From assembly GCF_016613535.2 (NCBI RefSeq), contig NZ_CP071518.1, positions 1,798,001 to 1,862,000 of the forward strand: a stretch of DNA of 64,000 nucleotides, given 5' to 3'. Shown one piece after another: positions 35,723 through 43,485 of this stretch. Source of the stretch: Lysobacter solisilvae (GTDB taxonomy: Bacteria > Pseudomonadota > Gammaproteobacteria > Xanthomonadales > Xanthomonadaceae). Both the position numbers and the translations under genes were made by a program. The stretch's first letter is position 1; the number at the start of each line of letters is the position of its first letter. A model generated the notes under the pieces. That model was given only the letters and a program-made list of their open reading frames with translations. It did not search any database and was not told the origin of the DNA.

Positions 35723-36356
35723 GTCGGATCTCCCACGCGGCGCCGCCGGCGGTGGCCGGGCGGGTCGCGTCGTGTTGCGTGTTCGTCGGTTCCAGCAGGC
35801 TGCGCAGGCGACGGCCGCCGCGCGCGAGCTGGGACTTGGAGAAGCTCGTCGTGCGTTGCATCAGCGCGGCGATCTCCTCGTGCGTGTAACCCTCGGCGTG
35901 GTAGAGCCAGAGCACCGAACGGGTCACTTCGGGCAGCTGTGCCAGCGCGCGCTGCAGCAGCGCGGCATCGGCCGCCGCGGCGGGCAGGGGGGCGTGGTCG
36001 GCCAGTTCGTGCTCGTCGTCCAGCGCCACCTCGGCGCCGTGCGAGCGCCGGCTGCGCAGGCGCATCAGCGCCTCGTTCACCGCGATCTGCCGCAGCCATG
36101 CCCAGAACAGCGATGCACCGCTGCCATCGGCGCGCGGGCCGCCGCGGAACTCGCCGATCCGGTTGAGCACCTTGAGCATGGTGTCCTGCAGCACGTCGGC
36201 GGCCTCCTCGCGAGCGCCCAGCATCCGCACGGCGAGGGTGAAAACCGGGCGCTCGAACCAGCGGTAGATCTGTTCGAAGGCCGCCGCTTCGCCGGCGCGC
36301 GCGCGGGCCAGCAGGCTCTCGGGGACATCGATGGCGAAGGCGGAGGTGGGCGTCAT
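35715..36356 (-). CDS. ECF-type RNA polymerase sigma factor
   Basis: The 213-residue protein has region 2 (FEQIYRWFERPVFTLAVRML, then ADVLQDTMLKVL) and region 4 (LAQLPEVTRSVLWLYHAEGYTHEEIAALM). I chose the ATG at 36356; a GTG at 36374 would add 6 residues. It is the first gene of a sigma/anti-sigma/PDZ operon that ends at the terminator at 33464-33505. The C-terminal ~25 residues extend past region 4. It is divergent from the SPFH protein gene. Confidence 0.9.
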   Translation of the reverse strand: MTPTSAFAIDVPESLLARARAGEAAAFEQIYRWFERPVFTLAVRMLGAREEAADVLQDTMLKVLNRIGEFRGGPRADGSGASLFWAWLRQIAVNEALMRLRSRRSHGAEVALDDEHELADHAPLPAAAADAALLQRALAQLPEVTRSVLWLYHAEGYTHEEIAALMQRTTSFSKSQLARGGRRLRSLLEPTNTQHDATRPATAGGAAWEIRHA

Positions 36357-36490
36357 TACCCCTACAGGATGCACCCGGCGCCAAAAGGGTCGCAGTGCCG
36401 TCCGACCGGGTTCCGATCCGCGGTCGCCGGCGCCCGCGCGGGCCGGGGGCGGCGTCCTATACTCGGGCCATCAAGGGAAAGGGGAATGCC

Positions 36491-37447
36491 ATGACGTTGG
36501 GGACAATGCTGGGCCTGGTGCTGCTGGTGGCAGGCGTGATCATCCTGTTCAAGGCCGTGCGGATGGTGCCGCAGGGCTTCGAGTGGACGGTGGAGGCCTT
36601 CGGCAAGTACACCCACACCCTGACGCCGGGCCTGCACTTCCTGGTGCCGATTTACCAGGGCGTCGGCCGCAAGATCAACATGATGGAGCAGGTGCTGGAA
36701 GTGCCCAGCCAGGACGTGATCACCAAGGACAACGCCGTGGTCAAGGTCGACGGCATCGTCTTCTTCTCGGTGCTGGATGCGGCCAAGGCCGCCTACGAGG
36801 TCGCGCAGCTGGAGGTGGCGGTCCTCAACCTGGTGATGACCAACATCCGTACCTCGATCGGTTCGCTGGACCTGGACGAGTCGCTGTCCAAGCGTGACGA
36901 GATCAACGCCAAGGTGTTGCTGGCGGTCGATGCGGCGACGCATCCGTGGGGCCTGAAGGTCAACCGCATCGAGCTCAAGGACATCCAGCCGCCCCGTGAC
37001 CTGGTCGATTCGATGGCGCGCCAGATGAAGGCCGAGCGCGAAAAGCGCGCCAACATCCTCGAGGCCGAGGGCTTCCGCCAGGCGGCGATCCTCAAGGCCG
37101 AGGGCGAGAAACAGTCGGTGATCCTGGAAGCCGAAGGCAACAAGGAAGCCGCCTTCCGCGCCGCCGAGGCGCGCGAGCGCCTCGCCGAGGCCGAAGCCAA
37201 GGCGACCCAGCTGGTGTCCGAAGCGATCGCCAACGGCAACGTGCAGGCGATCAACTACTTCGTAGCCCAGAAGTACATCGAGGCGTTCAAGGCACTGGCC
37301 GAGGCGCCCAACCAGAAGTTCGTGATGATGCCGATGGAGTCGGCCGGCGTGATCGGCTCGCTGGCCGGCATCGCCGAGCTGGCGAAGGAAGCGCTGGGCC
37401 GGCCGGACCGCATGCCGCCGCCGGTGCCCGCCGCGCGGGGGAGCTGA
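36491..37447 (+). CDS. qmcA: SPFH/Band-7 membrane protein (QmcA-like)
   Basis: The 318-residue protein has an N-terminal transmembrane helix (residues 1-23), a Band-7/PHB domain (about 25-200; MVPQGFEWTVEAFGKYTHTL, then SLDLDESLSKRDEIN) and a coiled-coil rich in Ala/Glu (about 200-270). It lacks a lipoprotein box. Related QmcA/YbbK proteins interact with membrane proteases and form detergent-resistant assemblies. The start at 36491 follows an AAGGGGAA site. An NfeD-type gene follows 3 bp downstream, the usual pair. Confidence 0.9.
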   Translation: MTLGTMLGLVLLVAGVIILFKAVRMVPQGFEWTVEAFGKYTHTLTPGLHFLVPIYQGVGRKINMMEQVLEVPSQDVITKDNAVVKVDGIVFFSVLDAAKAAYEVAQLEVAVLNLVMTNIRTSIGSLDLDESLSKRDEINAKVLLAVDAATHPWGLKVNRIELKDIQPPRDLVDSMARQMKAEREKRANILEAEGFRQAAILKAEGEKQSVILEAEGNKEAAFRAAEARERLAEAEAKATQLVSEAIANGNVQAINYFVAQKYIEAFKALAEAPNQKFVMMPMESAGVIGSLAGIAELAKEALGRPDRMPPPVPAARGS

Positions 37448-37450
37448 TCG

Positions 37451-37885
37451 ATGCACTGGGACTTGCCAATGGTGGTGTGGGGCTCGGCGGCGCTGGCGCT
37501 GTTCGCGCTCGAGGCGCTCGTGCCCGGCGCATTCATGCTGTGGCTGGGGCTCGCGGCGGCCGTGGTGTTCGTGCTGGTGCTGGTGTTCGACCTGACGGTG
37601 CTGGCGCAGATCACGCTGTTCGTCGGACTGAGCTTCGCCTCGATCCTGGTGTACCGGCGCTGGTTCCGGCGCGCGCCGCAGGCGAGTGACCAGCCCACGC
37701 TCAATCGCCGCGCCGACGCACTGGTGGGCCGCGTGGTGCCGCTGGAGCGGGCGATCGTCGCCGGACACGGGCGGGTGCAGATCGCCGATGCGTACTGGGA
37801 CGTCACCGGACCGGAGCTGCCGGCGGGTGCGCCCGTGCGGATCGTGGCCGCCCGCGGCATGACGCTGGTGGTGGATCCGGCGTGA
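37451..37885 (+). CDS. NfeD-family membrane protein (YbbJ-like)
   Basis: The 144-residue protein has two to three transmembrane helices (about residues 8-70), then a soluble OB-fold domain (about 85-144, ADALVGRVVPLERAIVAGHG). It is encoded 3 bp after the SPFH gene, the classic SPFH-NfeD operon. The short NfeD1b type without an N-terminal protease matches its length. It partners the SPFH protein in membrane organisation or quality control. Confidence 0.9.
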   Translation: MHWDLPMVVWGSAALALFALEALVPGAFMLWLGLAAAVVFVLVLVFDLTVLAQITLFVGLSFASILVYRRWFRRAPQASDQPTLNRRADALVGRVVPLERAIVAGHGRVQIADAYWDVTGPELPAGAPVRIVAARGMTLVVDPA

Positions 37886-38109
37886 TCTGAAACCGCGCGC
37901 GCCCCGGGCCGTCGACCGCGGCGCGGGCGCCGGACGCGCGGATACGCCGGGACGCGGCGCCGGCCTTTCGTTCGCCGCCGTACGCCGCCGCGCGTCGCCG
38001 CCCGCCGCGGTCCAGCCCGACCGTAGCGGGCATAACCAGTCGTCATACGTCCCCGCCGCGGGACATCTGGAATAATGCCGGGCTTCCCCTCCCGCCCGGC
38101 CATTTCCCC

Positions 38110-39225
38110 ATGACGCTCAAGACCGTCCTCAACGACACCCACCGTGCGCTCGGCGCCAAGATGGTCGACTTCGGCGGCTGGGACATGCCGATCCACTACG
38201 GGTCGCAGCTGGACGAGCACCACCTGGTGCGGCAATCCGCCGGTATGTTCGATGTCTCGCATATGACCGTGGTCGACCTGCGCGGCGAACGGGTACGCGA
38301 GTTCCTGCGCCACCTGGTCGCCAACTCGGTCGACAAGCTCAAGACCCCGGGCAAGGCGCTGTACACCTGCATGCTCAACCCGCAGGGCGGGGTGATCGAC
38401 GACCTCATCATCTATTACCGCGCCGAGGACTATTTCCGTCTCGTCGTGAATGCGGCCACCCGCGAGAAGGACCTGGCCTGGATCAACCAGCAGGCGCAGG
38501 CCTTCGGCGTCGCCGTCACCGAGCGCCCCGACTACGGGATGATCGCCGTGCAGGGGCCGCAGGCCCGCGAGAAGGTGCTCGGCCTGCTGCGCGAGGAGGA
38601 CCGCAAGGCGATCGGCAAGCTCGGCAAGTTCGTCGCCGGCGAGGCGACGACCACCGACGGCATCGAGGTGTTCGTCGCCCGCACCGGCTACACCGGTGAA
38701 GACGGCTTCGAAGTGATCGTGCCGGAGGCGCAGACGGTGGCCTTCTGGAACGCCCTGCTCGCCGCCGGCGTGAAGCCCGCCGGCCTGGGCGCGCGCGACA
38801 CGTTGCGCCTGGAGGCCGGCATGAACCTCTACGGCCAGGACATGGACGACACGGTGACCCCATACGAGGCCGCACTGGCCTGGACGGTCGCGCTGGACGA
38901 AGGTCGCGACTTCATCGGCCGCGACGTCCTGGAACGGCAGAAGGCCGGCGGCGCGCCGCGCCAGATGATCGGCCTGGTGATGGACGACAAGGGCGTGCTG
39001 CGCCATGGCCAGCGCGTGATCACCGCGCACGGCGACGGCGAGATCCTCTCGGGCACGTTCTCGCCGACGCTGGGCAAGGGCATCGCCTTCGCGCGCGTGC
39101 CGGCCGGCGAGATTCCGCTCGGCGCCGCCGGCAACGTCCGCGTGGACATCCGCGGCCGCGAAGTGCCGGTGCGCGTCGTGAAGTTTCCGTTCGTCCGCGA
39201 CGGCCAGCCGCAGGAAGGCATCTGA
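38110..39225 (+). CDS. gcvT: Glycine cleavage system T protein (aminomethyltransferase)
   Basis: The 371-residue enzyme is full length. It shows [32 protein letters not shown] and [12 protein letters not shown] as expected for GcvT, which takes the aminomethyl group from lipoylated GcvH and makes methylene-tetrahydrofolate and ammonia. gcvH follows 98 bp downstream, but gcvP is not in the window. The 224-bp upstream gap shows no clear glycine-riboswitch fold by eye. Confidence 0.97.
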   Translation: MTLKTVLNDTHRALGAKMVDFGGWDMPIHYGSQLDEHHLVRQSAGMFDVSHMTVVDLRGERVREFLRHLVANSVDKLKTPGKALYTCMLNPQGGVIDDLIIYYRAEDYFRLVVNAATREKDLAWINQQAQAFGVAVTERPDYGMIAVQGPQAREKVLGLLREEDRKAIGKLGKFVAGEATTTDGIEVFVARTGYTGEDGFEVIVPEAQTVAFWNALLAAGVKPAGLGARDTLRLEAGMNLYGQDMDDTVTPYEAALAWTVALDEGRDFIGRDVLERQKAGGAPRQMIGLVMDDKGVLRHGQRVITAHGDGEILSGTFSPTLGKGIAFARVPAGEIPLGAAGNVRVDIRGREVPVRVVKFPFVRDGQPQEGI

Positions 39226-39323
39226 CCCGCGGGATGCGCGGGGCTTGCTACCGCACGCCCGCACTTGGCTACACTTAACCCGTAATCCCCCTCACACGTT
39301 CGACCGCATATACGGAGCCCCCC

Positions 39324-39719
39324 ATGAGCGAGATCCCCGGCGACCTCAAGTTCCTCAAGTCCCACGAATGGGCACGCGTCGAAGGCGACGGCAAGGTCAC
39401 CATCGGCATCTCCGACCACGCCCAGGGCCTGCTTGGCGACCTGGTCTACGTGGAGCTGCCCAACGTCGGTGACCGCGTGGAAGCCGGTACCGCCTGCGCC
39501 GTGGTCGAGTCGGTCAAGGCCGCTTCGGACGTCTACGCGCCGGTCAGCGGCAAGGTCACGGCGGTGAACGCCGCGCTGACCGACAAGCCGGAGACGATCA
39601 ACGAGGACGCCTACGGCGAAGGCTGGATCTACACCGTCGAACTGGAGGACGCCGAGCAGTTGAACGAGCTGCTGGGCCCGGACGACTACGCCGAGCTGCT
39701 CGAGGACGAGGATCACTGA
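39324..39719 (+). CDS. gcvH: Glycine cleavage system H protein
   Basis: The 131-residue lipoyl carrier has the attachment site [17 protein letters not shown] with Lys65. It begins [20 protein letters not shown] and ends with an acidic tail. It shuttles the aminomethyl intermediate between the P, T and L proteins. A strong intrinsic terminator lies at 39759-39786, so gcvT-gcvH end one transcript. Confidence 0.97.
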   Translation: MSEIPGDLKFLKSHEWARVEGDGKVTIGISDHAQGLLGDLVYVELPNVGDRVEAGTACAVVESVKAASDVYAPVSGKVTAVNAALTDKPETINEDAYGEGWIYTVELEDAEQLNELLGPDDYAELLEDEDH

Positions 39720-39758
39720 TCCCGCGCCGGCCTCGCGCCTCACCCGATGCACACACGA

Positions 39759-39786
39759 CCCGCGCCGGAAACGGCGCGGGTTTTTT
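39759..39786 (+). terminator. Rho-independent terminator after gcvH
   Basis: The stem cccgcgcc/ggcgcggg with a ggaaac loop (39759-39780) is followed by TTTTTT (39781-39786), about 40 bp past the gcvH stop. Confidence 0.9.
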
Positions 39787-40163
39787 CTTGCCCGCGCATC
39801 GGGCGCGCATGCGCTGGTCGGCCGTCGGCGCCGTCGCCGCATGCCGCCGCAGCTCGCGCAGTTTTTGCGCAAATCGACTTGTGCGACGCGAAATCGGCGG
39901 TCCGGCCGGCGGAAATTTTCATCCGCCGCTCAGGGCCGCCGAGCGCCGCGCCGGGATGGGGTCGAGTGCATCGCGGTCGCCACCGACAATCGCGCGCTCG
40001 CTGCGAGGCTTTCGCAAAACACCTTTTTTTATGCAGTTTGATAATCGGCCGCGCGCGAGTGGCGGGCATGCGGACAAGTTCGGCGGCGCGCGGGGTCGCG
40101 GCATGGCGCGCACGCATCGTGCTCGGGCGCGCCGGGCGGGTGGAAAATAATTGCGCCGGAATG
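39787..40163. other. Non-coding, AT-richer stretch between gcvH and the candidate small RNA
   Basis: Nearly 380 bp without a credible gene. It includes unusual A/T tracts for this genome, notably cctttttttatgcagtttgataatc near 40023-40046 and ggaaaataattgcg near 40142-40155. A GATAAT -10-like hexamer at 40040-40045 has no good -35 partner. It may carry regulatory sites for nucleoid-protein genes. Confidence 0.5.
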
Positions 40164-40192
40164 TTGACATGCACAAAAAGCGTGATTAGGTT
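40164..40192 (+). promoter_or_regulatory. Sigma-70-like promoter for a candidate small RNA
   Basis: A perfect TTGACA -35 box (40164-40169) is followed after 17 bp by TAGGTT (40187-40192), a weak -10 with a nearby TG. It lies in an AT-richer patch. Transcription would start near 40199. Confidence 0.5.
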
Positions 40193-40198
40193 TCGCCC

Positions 40199-40386
40199 AG
40201 CAGACGTTTCCTGCGGAAGAAAGTGAGTAAAGCGATCGCGACAACGCGCAGCATCGAACGGACCTCCGCCCGCAACATCAGAACGGTGGACGTTGGCGCT
40301 CTGTCCTCTGCGAAAACGCAACTCACCCTTACGCAAACGAGTGGTCGCACCCAGCCCGGTTCGCAGCGCGGATCGGGTTTTTGTTT
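40199..40386 (+). ncRNA. Candidate small RNA, promoter to terminator, about 190 nt
   Basis: A promoter-like element at 40164-40192 and a strong intrinsic terminator at 40355-40386 define a transcript with no supported protein. A GTG-started frame at 40223 has GGAAG four bases before the codon, but it runs through the terminator into unrelated sequence, so I do not call it a gene. The sequence does not visibly match 6S, SRP or tmRNA. It could be a regulatory RNA or a leader for the histone-like gene starting at 40591. Transcription has not been shown. Confidence 0.45.
40355..40386 (+). terminator. Rho-independent terminator of the candidate small RNA
   Basis: A 10-bp stem, cccggttcgc / gcggatcggg (two G-T wobbles), closes an agc loop at 40355-40377. 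It is followed by TTTTTGTTT. No protein-coding gene ends just before it. Confidence 0.8.
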
Positions 40387-40590
40387 GGGCGGCGATCACC
40401 GATGGCCGCCGCACGCCCCCGGGCGTGCTGGCGGACCTGCCCACCGGGGGCCTCCCGGTGGGACATCGAGCATCCGCTTTGGTGCGCCTGGCGCATCGGC
40501 GGTTGGTCGCGGGTTCGCCCGCGGCGGTTTCTGCACTGGGCAGTTGTTACCCCGAAAGACCGAGTACCACCACTGACGAGGAGCCATACC
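40387..40590. other. Leader region of the histone-like gene
   Basis: About 200 bp contains two strong palindromes, cacgcccccgggcgtg (about 40412-40427) and cccaccgggggcctcccggtggg (about 40440-40462). An AGGAG site follows just before the ATG at 40591. The hairpins may sit in the 5' leader of the histone-like mRNA. Confidence 0.55.
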
Positions 40591-41052
40591 ATGGCCATGA
40601 AGAAAGCTGCGAAGAAAAAGCCCGCCGCCAAGAAGGCTGCGAAGAAGGTTGCGAAGAAGACTGGCGCCAAGAAGGCTGCCAAGAAGGTCGCGAAGAAGGC
40701 TGGCGCCAAGAAGGCTGCCAAGAAGACCGTCAAGAAGGCCGCTGCCAAGCGTCCGGCGAAGAAGGTAGCCAAGAAGGCTGCGAAGAAGACCGCCAAGAAG
40801 ACCGCGAAGAAGGCTGCCAAGAAGACGGCTCGCAAGGCGACCAAGAAGACCGCCGCGCGCAAGACCGCCAAGAAGGCCGCGACCAAGCGTCCGGCCAAGA
40901 AGGCTGCGAAGAAGACCGCGAAGAAGGCCGCCAAGAAGGCTGCCCGCAAGCCGGCCGCCCGCAAGCCGGCTGCCCGCAAGGCCACCAAGAAGCGCGCGTC
41001 GAAGAAGAACGCCGCCCAGGCCATGCCGGCCACCCCGGCGCCGATGATCTAA
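40591..41052 (+). CDS. Histone H1-like Lys/Ala-rich nucleoid protein
   Basis: This 153-residue protein consists almost entirely of Lys-Lys-Ala-containing repeats (AAKKAAKKVAKKTGAKKAAK style) with some Arg/Pro blocks near the C-terminus (ARKPAARKPAARK). It ends in a Pro/Met-rich tail, AMPATPAPMI. It should be extremely basic and disordered. Such proteins (AlgP/Hc1-like) bind and compact DNA and are known in xanthomonads and pseudomonads. The start follows ACGAGGAGCCATACC. Copy number of the repeats is likely variable between strains. An intrinsic terminator follows. The opposite gene encodes an HDAC-family deacetylase. Confidence 0.9.
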   Translation: MAMKKAAKKKPAAKKAAKKVAKKTGAKKAAKKVAKKAGAKKAAKKTVKKAAAKRPAKKVAKKAAKKTAKKTAKKAAKKTARKATKKTAARKTAKKAATKRPAKKAAKKTAKKAAKKAARKPAARKPAARKATKKRASKKNAAQAMPATPAPMI

Positions 41053-41085
41053 AAAAACTAGAAAGTCCCGGTTACCGAAAATAAG

Positions 41086-41125
41086 CTCTCTCCCCGCAGC
41101 CCAGGCGGGGGGAGAGTTTTTTTTT
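41086..41125 (+). terminator. Rho-independent terminator after the histone-like gene
   Basis: The stem ctctctccccgc / gcggggggagag (41086-41116) is followed by nine Ts (41117-41125). It ends the histone-like transcript about 35 bp past the stop. Confidence 0.9.
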
Positions 41126-41259
41126 GGGCCGCATGGCGGGTGCCGGCCGGCCGTCGAACGCGTGTCGCGGACGGAAAGGCAGGGGCGGGCAGTCCCGCAT
41201 TGCTCAGCCGTTGTCGAGCGCCTGGCAGGCGCGTCGTGGGCCGCCGGCCCCGCGGGTCG

Positions 41260-42189
41260 TCAAGCCGCCAGCGCGCCCACGTGCGCCACGCTGCTGTGCG
41301 CCAGCGCGGTCAGGTCGTAACCGCCTTCCAGCATCGACACGATCCGTCCCTGGGCGTGGCGGTCCGCGAGGCCGACCAGTTCGCGGGTGAGCCAGGCGTA
41401 GTCGTCGGCCTCGACCTGCAACTGGGCGAGCGGATCCAGGCGGTGCGCGTCGAAGCCCGCCGAAACCAGGATCATCTGCGGCCGGAAATCGTCCAGCACG
41501 GGCAGCAACCCGTCGCGCCAGGCCCCGCGGAAGGCATCGCCGCCGGCGCCGGGACGCAGCGCGGCATTGTGGACGTTGCCGACCCCGCGCTCGGACTCGT
41601 AACCGGTGTCGGGGTACAGCGGCATCTGGTGCGAGCTCAGGTACAGCACGCGCGGGTCGTTGGCGAAGATGGCCTGGGTGCCGTTGCCGTGGTGCACGTC
41701 GAAATCCACCACCGCCACGCGAGCGAGCCCGTGGGCGTCGAGTGCGTGGGCGGCGGCCACGGCGATGTTGTTGAACAGGCAGAAGCCCATCGCCACCTGT
41801 GCGGTGGCGTGGTGGCCGGGCGGCCGTACCGCGCAGAAGGCGCGACGCGCATCGGCCGCGGCGTCGCGGGTGGCCGCCATCACCGCATCGACCGCCGCCA
41901 CGCCGGCGCCGGCGGCGCGCAGCGCGGCTTCGGCCGAATGGGGCGAGAGCACGGTGTCCGGGTCGAGCGCGATGAGCTGTTCGGCCTTCGTGTCCAGGAC
42001 CATCTTCAGCAGCGCGTCGTCGTGCACGCGCAGCAGCTGGCCACGCGATGCGCGCGGCGCCTGCTGCCACGCCAGTTGGGGGAAGGCGTTGCCCAGCGCG
42101 TCGAGCACCGCCTGCAGGCGCGCAGGCCGCTCAGCGTGGGCCGGACCGGTGTCGTGCTGCAGGCAGGCGGGATGACTGAACAGTTGCAC
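41260..42189 (-). CDS. Histone deacetylase-family protein (class II-like, acetylpolyamine/acetyl-lysine hydrolase)
   Basis: The 309-residue enzyme has the HDAC arginase-like fold: RPPGHHA (catalytic His pair), GFCLFNNIAVAA, VVDFDVHHGNGT (zinc ligands Asp and His), SSHQMPLYPDTG and VSAGFDAHRLDPLA (zinc Asp), ending LEGGYDL. All zinc and charge-relay residues are present. Bacterial members deacetylate acetylpolyamines, acetoin-like compounds or acetyl-lysine. It faces the H1-like gene tail to tail, which makes a Lys-rich protein a tempting but unproven substrate. It ends about 130 bp from the histone-gene terminator. Confidence 0.92.
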   Translation of the reverse strand: MQLFSHPACLQHDTGPAHAERPARLQAVLDALGNAFPQLAWQQAPRASRGQLLRVHDDALLKMVLDTKAEQLIALDPDTVLSPHSAEAALRAAGAGVAAVDAVMAATRDAAADARRAFCAVRPPGHHATAQVAMGFCLFNNIAVAAAHALDAHGLARVAVVDFDVHHGNGTQAIFANDPRVLYLSSHQMPLYPDTGYESERGVGNVHNAALRPGAGGDAFRGAWRDGLLPVLDDFRPQMILVSAGFDAHRLDPLAQLQVEADDYAWLTRELVGLADRHAQGRIVSMLEGGYDLTALAHSSVAHVGALAA

Positions 42190-42272
42190 GGGATTGCTTC
42201 TAGCGCGCCGTGGGTGGACGTCGGGTCATGTCCGTCGCGCACCGGGCCATCGCGGGCAGGGCGGACATCGGC

Positions 42273-42821
42273 TCAGCGCCGCTCGTGGTTCCAGAGCACC
42301 TCGCCATGGCCGCTGGCGCGGGCCAGCACGCGGGCGAGGACGAACAGCAGGTCGGACAGGCGGTTGAGGTAGCGCACCGCTTCGGGGCGGACGGCATCGT
42401 GCCGCGCCAGGGTGACGGTCTCGCGCTCGGCGCGGCGCACCACGGTGCGCGCGATGTGGCAGCGGGCCGCGGCTTCGCCGCCGCCGGGCAGGATGAAGTC
42501 CTTCAGTGCCGGCAGCGGCTCGTTGAAGGCATCCAGTTCGGATTCCAGCCGCTCGATGTCGGCCTGGAAGATGGCGGCATGACCGGGGATGCACAGCTCG
42601 CCGCCCAGGTCGAACATCTGGTGCTGCACGCGGGTCAGCAGCGCGCGCACGTCGTCGGGAAGCTCGCTGGCCAGGACCAGGCCGATGCAGCTGTTGGCCT
42701 CGTCGACGGTGCCGTAAGCGGCGACGCGCGCCGAATCCTTGGCCACGCGGCTGCCGTCGCCCAGGCCGGTGGTGCCGTCGTCGCCGGTACGGGTGTAGAT
42801 CTTGGAGAGGCGGTGGCCCAT
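42273..42821 (-). CDS. PduO-type cob(I)alamin adenosyltransferase
   Basis: The 182-residue enzyme shows the ATP-binding N-terminus KIYTRTGDDGTTGLGDGSRV, then AAYGTVDEANSCIG, and a C-terminal RYLNRLSDLLFVLAR. It transfers the adenosyl group of ATP to cob(I)alamin, making coenzyme B12. It is co-directional with a DUF6580-like membrane protein gene upstream (42 bp gap), so the two may be one operon. Confidence 0.95.
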   Translation of the reverse strand: MGHRLSKIYTRTGDDGTTGLGDGSRVAKDSARVAAYGTVDEANSCIGLVLASELPDDVRALLTRVQHQMFDLGGELCIPGHAAIFQADIERLESELDAFNEPLPALKDFILPGGGEAAARCHIARTVVRRAERETVTLARHDAVRPEAVRYLNRLSDLLFVLARVLARASGHGEVLWNHERR

Positions 42822-42863
42822 GCGTCCGTGGGGCGGGCGGCGGATGCCGCGCGCCCGCGTTCC

Positions 42864-43463
42864 TCAGACGGTCTGCGCGCGCAGCGCCGGCACCTTCTGG
42901 CGCAGCAGCGCGAAGCCGCCGAACAGCAGGGCCGAGTAGAACAGGGTGCCGAACAGCGTGCCCTTGAAGAACGGGATGCCGGCAGCGTAGGCCGCCATCA
43001 GGCCGGCGGCGTTCTGCGGGTACATCGAGCCGCCCAGCCAGGTGGCGAAGTTGGTGATCAGGAAGAACAGCACCGAGCCGGCCAGCGAGAAACCCAGCAC
43101 GCGCGCGCCGTTGACCTTGCCGCGCATGCCGAAGGCCAGCACGGTGGACAGGGCGATGCAGGAATAGACCAGCCAGAAGCTGGCGCCGGCGAAATAGTCC
43201 CAATAGGCGCCGCCGTTGATCACGGCCAGCAGCACGTCGGACAGCAGCATCGCCGCCAGCGGGATGATGATGGCCAGGCTGCGCGAGGCGAAGTAGGCGC
43301 CACCGAACAGGGCCACGGCTTCCACCGGCGAGAAATTCCACGGATGCGGCACGACCCGGGTCAAGGCGGCGACGAGGATCATGACGCCCAGGATCAGCGG
43401 GCCGGGAGCGAACGAGGAAGCGAGCGGACGGTTCATGGGCGGCAGGACATCGGTGGCGGCCAT
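42864..43463 (-). CDS. DUF6580-type membrane protein, possible cobalamin-related transporter
   Basis: The 199-residue membrane protein has five to six helices and the opening PWNFSPVEAVALFGGAYFASR, then SDVLLAVINGGAYWDYFAG, typical of the DUF6580 family. Its size and topology recall ECF-type S components. It lies just upstream of the cobalamin adenosyltransferase on the same strand, so a role in B12 or precursor uptake is plausible; no direct evidence exists. Weak start context leaves ATG 43463 or ATG 43436 possible. The ubiH start is only 22 bp away on the other strand. Confidence 0.75.
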   Translation of the reverse strand: MAATDVLPPMNRPLASSFAPGPLILGVMILVAALTRVVPHPWNFSPVEAVALFGGAYFASRSLAIIIPLAAMLLSDVLLAVINGGAYWDYFAGASFWLVYSCIALSTVLAFGMRGKVNGARVLGFSLAGSVLFFLITNFATWLGGSMYPQNAAGLMAAYAAGIPFFKGTLFGTLFYSALLFGGFALLRQKVPALRAQTV

Positions 43464-43485
43464 CAGGGTCCGTTAGCATACCCCA

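Noticed and set aside
37886..38109. Glycine riboswitch upstream of gcvT
   Set aside because: The gap is GC-rich and I could not trace the paired aptamer core. A covariance search would settle it.
40199..40386. 6S, SRP or tmRNA identity for the candidate small RNA
   Set aside because: No closing stem with a central bubble (6S), no SRP Alu/S-domain core and no tmRNA resume frame could be seen.
40223..40576. GTG-started frame of 117 codons inside the small-RNA region
   Set aside because: The ribosome-binding site is too close, the frame crosses a strong terminator, and the second half is Gly/Pro-rich noise. A short peptide is not excluded.
40329..41033. Antisense frame opposite the histone-like gene with Ala/Phe/Leu repeats
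   Set aside because: It is the mirror of Lys-Ala codon repeats (AAG/GCC read as CTT/GGC). It has no start context or family.
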